From NCBI GenBank assembly GCA_019009955.1, contig CM032228.1, forward strand, positions 101,046,501 to 101,110,500: a DNA stretch of 64,000 nt, in the 5' to 3' direction. This DNA is from Riptortus pedestris. Taxonomy: Eukaryota; Arthropoda; Insecta; Hemiptera; Alydidae. Made by a program: the position numbers and the translations under genes. Below the pieces are notes generated by a model. That model made no database searches and was not told the origin of the DNA. It saw only the letters and a list, made by a program, of their open reading frames with translations. This document shows positions 60,229 to 64,000 of this stretch, piece by piece. The first letter of the stretch is position 1; each line of letters begins with the position of its first letter.

Positions 60229-60859
60229 TACAATAAGGAGTTTCAGTAGGCCTTAAAGAATTGTTCTATAACTGAAATAACAGACGAGTGTAATTTTCAA
60301 AAATTCATGTCTGTTTCATTTGATGACAAAGCTTTAATGTAATACCAGGCATTAAGAAGAATGTGTCAAATTATGCAATACATTTATTGTGAGGATTCAG
60401 TTGCCATCTAAAACATTTGTGAGATAATGATAGGCTTAAGGAGTATCTCCTTTTTTTTTAAATTTAAATTATCTCTATTTAGTCCACGAATAAAGATCCA
60501 GGATGCTTCTCATCTATGTGTTCGATTTATGTATCATGCGTATTTTAAACGAGAGGTTCACATTGGTGTAATAGCCATTTTACACTTAAAATATGTATAC
60601 TTGAACAAAAATAAAACAGATTCATGGTTTATTTAGTAAAATGTCCACTTAATGCTACTAAAGCTAATCGGGACGAGGTGTCACTTTTAGCAGGCTTCTC
60701 TTAAAGGAAATTATTATTATTACTATAAAGATTTCTCTCAATGGAAATCAGCTATTGTGGAATCATGAATCGGTTTTCAAATGTCAAATGTCCATCGATT
60801 CTACCAAGGAGATGACGAATATGACGTCCTTTCAAAATTATATATTTATGTATATTTGC

Positions 60860-60911
<52 letters not shown>

Positions 60912-60972
60912 ATGCTATAGCGGCCGCAATGTTTATTTGACCGTTACCAAACTCGATATATAAGCTAAAATT

Positions 60973-61030
<58 letters not shown>

Positions 61031-62763
61031 TTACAAATGGAAAAAGTTTTTTAAAGGTTGAAATTGGACTAGGTGGAGAGGGGCTGTTACTGCTTTAGAG
61101 GTCACAATTTTTTCTGATCTTCATGAAACTGGATATATAAGCATTTCATGTAAAACTAAAGATCATGTTCGTTAACAGCTGATGTCGAACTGGGGTTAGA
61201 GGGGTTTAGAGGGAAGTAATTTCGAAAATTCGAAATGTCTTCTTTGAAATATACCCTACTTCTCTAATATGATTATTAACTGAGACATTTGGATATTTTA
61301 ATTTTCAAACGTAATCCGTACTCCTACTTATGTCATAATAGAAATGTACCTCTCCATAAAAGAAATGTACTGAATTGAGCTACCTTTAGTGTCTTGACTT
61401 ATCAACCAATTCAGTCGTTTGTTAGATTAGATTCTTGAATTGACCTAGTTTTTGTTTAACAATAACAATAAGCTGTTATAACATGAACCTCTTTATCTAA
61501 GCGTAAATACTAAATATTATTTTCAAAAGCACTTTATACATGCTAATTCGTTATGTGATGACGTCATCAATTAAGATTTATATTCTTGTATCGAAAATGT
61601 TTATTTGATCTATACCATACTCCATATATTTAACCGTTTCAGTCAACACTAAAGATCATATTTGTTATTAGCAGAAATCGGGCAAGGAATAGAACGGGGG
61701 AGGGGGGTTAAATGGGGGATTCCTAAATTCAAAATATTTGATTTATTATGATTCGGAACAAAAAAATTATAGAACCAATCTAGTAAAAATATTGATTCTC
61801 TGAAATTGTTGCAGTTGTCGTAAATCAAATATTTAGCGAGTAATTAGTTCTTTCTGGTTTTGTGACTTGAAAACATTATAATTTGGTTTAAAGTTATCAG
61901 ATGTAGAAAAATGGCCCGCAATAAAAGAAAAGACGCTATCTTCCACAATGAACAGAAATTATTGCCTGAAAACCAAAATATATATATTATAGATTTCCTA
62001 TAAAACTCCTTATTCCAATTCACCAGTCATGTTAATAAAAGAAATGTACTGAATTGAGCTACCTTTAGTGTCTTGACTCAGCAACCAATTCAGTCGTTTG
62101 TTAGATTAGATTCTTGAATTGACCTAGTTTTTGTTTTATTTCTAGCTTTTATGTTGATATACTTCAATATGCATATGATAAATGTTGCTTTAAATATAAA
62201 AATAAAAAACTTTTGTTATACTTATGTATGTTTGCCGAAATCCCAGGCAGCCCGCCTCCCGTATTTCTTTGTAAAATTTACTTGAATTAAATTAATAATA
62301 TCACTATTTATATAAATTAATTTAAAGTATTAAGATTAAGGTTGACTAATGTTTTGAATACCTCTTCCAGATCAAGAAATTCATAATATAGCACCATGAA
62401 ACCTGCCTATTTCTTTTTGAGATTTGTTTCTGCCTTTGTAGTAAGAGTTCAAAGAAAACAATAAAAGTCAAATTGATTTAATATAAGTTTCTAATTATTT
62501 TCAGACTGCTCTATACAAATCGGACGGTGAGAGGGGCCAGCCCTTACAACCCAGTGACGAGATTAGACGTACAGTTCCCTCCTAAATGGCAGCCACCAAG
62601 AGGTATTATCTACTACATTGAAGTTCTCGACAACTACAGGGACGGACTTGGAGCTTGTGCCACCTTAAGCTACGGAGGTATAGGAAGGAGAAATGCAACA
62701 GTCACCCTCATGTCCAACCCTAACCATCCTATAGATAGCACCATAAATGTATATGGCAAATGA
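56066..62763 (+). CDS. MBF2-family secreted protein with 6.3-kb intron (MBF2-h)
   Basis: Exon 1 is 56066-56214 (donor GACAG|GTTAGT) and exon 2 is 62505-62763 (acceptor TTTTCAG|A, stop TGA), phase 2, 135 residues. Signal peptide to about residue 25 (PFFGAVTIAIILHF, TTASA|Y). Mature start YYPQSYC32G, with no Trp, sequon NRS, HNFFYGKKSLYD-R. Exon 2 begins LLYTNRTVRGASPYNPVTRL and has IIYYIEVLDNYRDGLGAC101ATLSYGGIG, NATVTLMSNPN and TINVYGK. It is the most diverged of the Cys-containing members (SNPNHP replaces SQRN). The intron is filled with LINE and HINE-like copies. The frame upstream of the ATG starts with GTG, so the ATG is preferred. Exon pairing is inferred from strand, phase and order. 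Confidence 0.8.
56540..57130 (+). pseudogene. jockey-like LINE RNase H fragment
   Basis: FINGSIKNKQHWV near 56560, then IKGR-type remains, DIRQRTKIDKQTKFVTKQT (56835-56890), LYHKVRSFTVGD, and HMLEKYNIKVYS near the end. It parallels the RNase H of the element at 48000. It lies in the MBF2-h intron, 330 bases after exon 1. Confidence 0.6.
57131..57749. other. Intron sequence, nothing recognised
   Basis: AT-rich with a T-rich tract (57250-57270). Possibly the 3' noncoding end of the LINE at 56540. Confidence 0.35.
57750..59280 (-). pseudogene. LINE reverse transcriptase end and C-terminal domain, minus strand
   Basis: Minus-strand motifs in order: NIRSHFHLPQYQLRIRNN and GVPHYSVYYLY (59080-59230, around the RT core), YLNNKPITELHTMEFLGVYF, DKNLTWVNHLKELVNKYRK (58800-58940), HIRPFAIRYNEGE (58440-58480), then TRREEVVLARIRSGRTYLTH and CKYCNKHLTVEYILTDC (57870-58000). 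The last matches the RNase H-distal Cys region of I- or R1-like LINEs. Stops are frequent. Confidence 0.7.
59296..59943 (+). mobile_element. HINE-like element, best complete copy
   Basis: Begins TTTTTAGCAGATTTCCCTTA and AGGGAAATCAGCTATTGAGG, has a (TA)n core at 59424-59460, GGGGGGGGTTTAGAGGGGAG, and ends CACGTGGGAAATCTGCTTAG, CGCAGCCTCTGCG, TGACGGACTTTTT. About 648 bases and no reading frame. Used as the reference copy for the family; it has T runs at both borders. Confidence 0.65.
59944..60727. other. Intron sequence with (TA)n tract
   Basis: A TA tract at 60179-60227. A SINE-like remnant (GTCCACTTAATGC, CTAATCGGGACGAGG) at 60648-60690. Nothing else. Confidence 0.4.
60728..61300 (+). mobile_element. 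HINE-like element, diverged 5' part
   Basis: CTCAATGGAAATCAGCTATT, CCATCGATTCTACCAAGGAG, GTCCTTTCAAAATTATATA, (TG)n at 60863-60909, GCGGCCGCAATGTTTATTTG and GAGGGGGTTTAGAGGGAAG-like text near 61200. No 3' hairpin end found. Confidence 0.5.
60863..60909. repeat. (TG)n microsatellite
   Basis: About 45 bases of TG in the place where other copies of the element carry (TA)n. Confidence 0.95.
61356..61457. repeat. Direct repeat, copy A
   Basis: About 100 bases starting ATAAAAGAAATGTACTGAAT, nearly identical to 62035-62135, in the MBF2-h intron. Confidence 0.8.
61540..61760 (+). mobile_element. HINE-like core remnant
   Basis: GATGACGTCATCAATTAAG, TTGATCTATACCATACTCC and a G-rich block GGGGGAGGGGGGTTAAATGG. 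Same order as at 49495-49505 inverted. Ends are missing. Confidence 0.4.
62035..62135. repeat. Direct repeat, copy B
   Basis: Nearly identical to 61356-61457, 679 bases away, same orientation. Confidence 0.8.
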
Positions 62764-62788
62764 TATATATGTAACAGTAGGATTTTAA

Positions 62789-62794
62789 AATAAA
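62789..62794 (+). terminator. Poly(A) signal of MBF2-h
   Basis: AATAAA 26 bases after the TGA of MBF2-h. Confidence 0.6.
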
Positions 62795-63509
62795 TATAAT
62801 ATTCTGATTCAGACATTGCATCCACCTCGTTCTACCTTTCATTAATTTAAAAAAAATAGTATTGTATTTAGTTCAGTAATCCAACAAAATAGGAACCAAC
62901 TGATGTGACCTTATAGAAAATAATCCCGAAGAGTAAAGAATATCATAGAAATTACGCTATTAAAAACTAGCCTGGAGTGTAAGACAACCTAAATGCAGTA
63001 TTTCCCAGCAAGTAAGCACAAGAGACTACATAAGAAGAACTCAAGTAAAGTGAGATGTTTGGTTTTTCGTGATTTTATTTTTGTTTTTGTGGTTAAAAAT
63101 AAATAAAACGAAGAATGCAGACAGAAGTAATTATCTTATACAAACATCCATCGTTGCTTTTGAAGGCTGAACACTGAAAAATGCAAATATCTAGGTTAAT
63201 ATTAGAGTTTGAGAAAAATTGTGTAGAACAATAAATTCACGAAATACATTTTTGGGGTACAAAACAATCTACATGAAGAAATTAACAGGAAAATGAACAA
63301 GTGTATCCATACTAAACTCCTTGTGGTAGAACACGACAGATGTGAATAATCAAATAATGAAGTCCATATTTTTCAATAACATTTACTCAACGCCATATAG
63401 CGAATAACAAACATTTCGTCAGTTACGTGTTCTGTTGTGTAACAAATAAATGACTAAGAGCCCTTGAAGAAATAAAACCATCGCAACGCGTGGTAACACA
63501 TTTCATTCT
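62795..63509. other. Intergenic between MBF2-h and MBF2-i
   Basis: No gene. No clear copy of the MBF2-a type upstream motif before MBF2-i. Confidence 0.35.
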
Positions 63510-63587
63510 ATGAAAATACAGCGACGTCTTTCTGCGAGTCCCATTGGCATAATTCAGAGGACAACTGATATTCAATTTGCATCTGAG

Positions 63588-63730
63588 ATGAAGGCCCCAT
63601 TATTATTCGTCGTAACAGGGCTCTTTTCAACAATTTTTATTGCACCTGCCAATGCAGGCTTATTTGATTCTGGCTGTGGTAACAACAAAACTCATAACTT
63701 CTATTATGGAAAAAGAGGACTCCATGATAG
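63588..63730 (+). CDS. MBF2 first exon, gene cut by window end (MBF2-i)
   Basis: Exon 1 of 143 bases, donor GATAG|GTAAGA, phase 2. It encodes MKAPLLFVVTGLFSTIFIAP, then ANA|GLFDSGC30G, sequon NKT, HNFYYGKRGLHD-R. The length equals exon 1 of the minus-strand genes (MBF2-a, -c, -d, -e). An in-frame ATG 78 bases upstream (63510) would add 26 residues in front of the signal peptide; by family length the ATG at 63588 is preferred. Exon 2 is expected past 64000, since no acceptor with an MBF2 domain appears in the last 270 bases. Confidence 0.72.
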
Positions 63731-64000
63731 GTAAGATTTATGGCCTGTGTAATTGTCCAATATCTACTTAAGCTATTTTTTCTTCTTCTATTTTGCAGTT
63801 GAATATTCATTAAGTTTATTATTCGTAAAAGACTGTTGGTTTTGTATCAAAAGTAGAAAATCATTTATTGCGGAATGCAGAAACATGTTTTTTTCTTTTT
63901 TTCTGATTTCTTTTTTTAAATAATTAAAAGTAAAACATTTTTTGCTATTGAAATTTCACTATCTGATATTTTAGAGGAATTTCACTATCTTATATTCTCC

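Noticed and set aside
60755..60940. Frame with Cys-Val repeats
   Set aside because: It translates the (TG)n tract.

Overview
This window looks like insect nuclear DNA. It is AT-rich, full of (TA)n tracts and old mobile elements, and the only intact protein-coding genes are small two-exon secreted proteins with canonical GT-AG introns. The order of insect cannot be fixed from the sequence. The gene family is the MBF2 / 'salivary secreted peptide' type (Pfam 'Transcription activator MBF2'), known from several insect orders.

The genes form a cluster of nine loci, named here MBF2-a to MBF2-i. On the minus strand: a (10430-12436), c (17539-19101), d (21858-23776), e (38132-39998). On the plus strand: b (16812-28603), f (48860-49008, a first exon with no second exon of its own), g (51504-53312), h (56066-62763), i (63588 onward, cut by the window end). 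Every gene has exon 1 (signal peptide plus a motif near W-P-x-x-C-G) and exon 2 (the conserved MBF2 domain). The intron always sits in phase 2 inside the Arg/Lys codon of the Y/H-D-R motif. Eight loci carry one Cys in mature exon 1, and all their known exon 2 sequences carry one matching Cys. MBF2-b has neither. MBF2-b also has an unusually long intron of 11.4 kb, and genes c and d lie inside it on the opposite strand. The four minus-strand genes share an upstream motif 18-30 bases from their TATA boxes, and f and g share a different one.

Between the genes the window is a layered set of mobile elements. (1) A nonautonomous Helentron/HINE-like family with inner inverted repeats, a 3' hairpin and a (TA)n core: near 115, 7006, 8776, 12772, 13526, 33105, 34808, 38734, 42190, 49078, 49990, 59296 and 60728. 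(2) A family beginning with TATACTAGCT and containing tandem modules of about 300 bases (2671-6812, 30497-31310, 31995-33104). (3) A tRNA-derived SINE family with a B box. (4) Decayed LINEs at both strands (1-1000, 14025-15115, 43242-48600, 53690-57130, 57750-59280). (5) An internally deleted Ty3/gypsy-like LTR element (24674-26830) and an LTR-gag remnant (37030-37811). (6) Two GIY-YIG (Penelope-like) fragments. (7) A frameshifted mariner-type transposase (41229-42079). (8) A piggyBac-like MITE (15965-16282) and a foldback element (42234-42518).

The likely biology is a recently expanded tandem family of small secreted proteins, possibly salivary or other extracellular proteins, evolving by exon duplication in a region of dense transposon insertion. 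No RNA genes, CRISPR arrays or bacterial-type features were seen.
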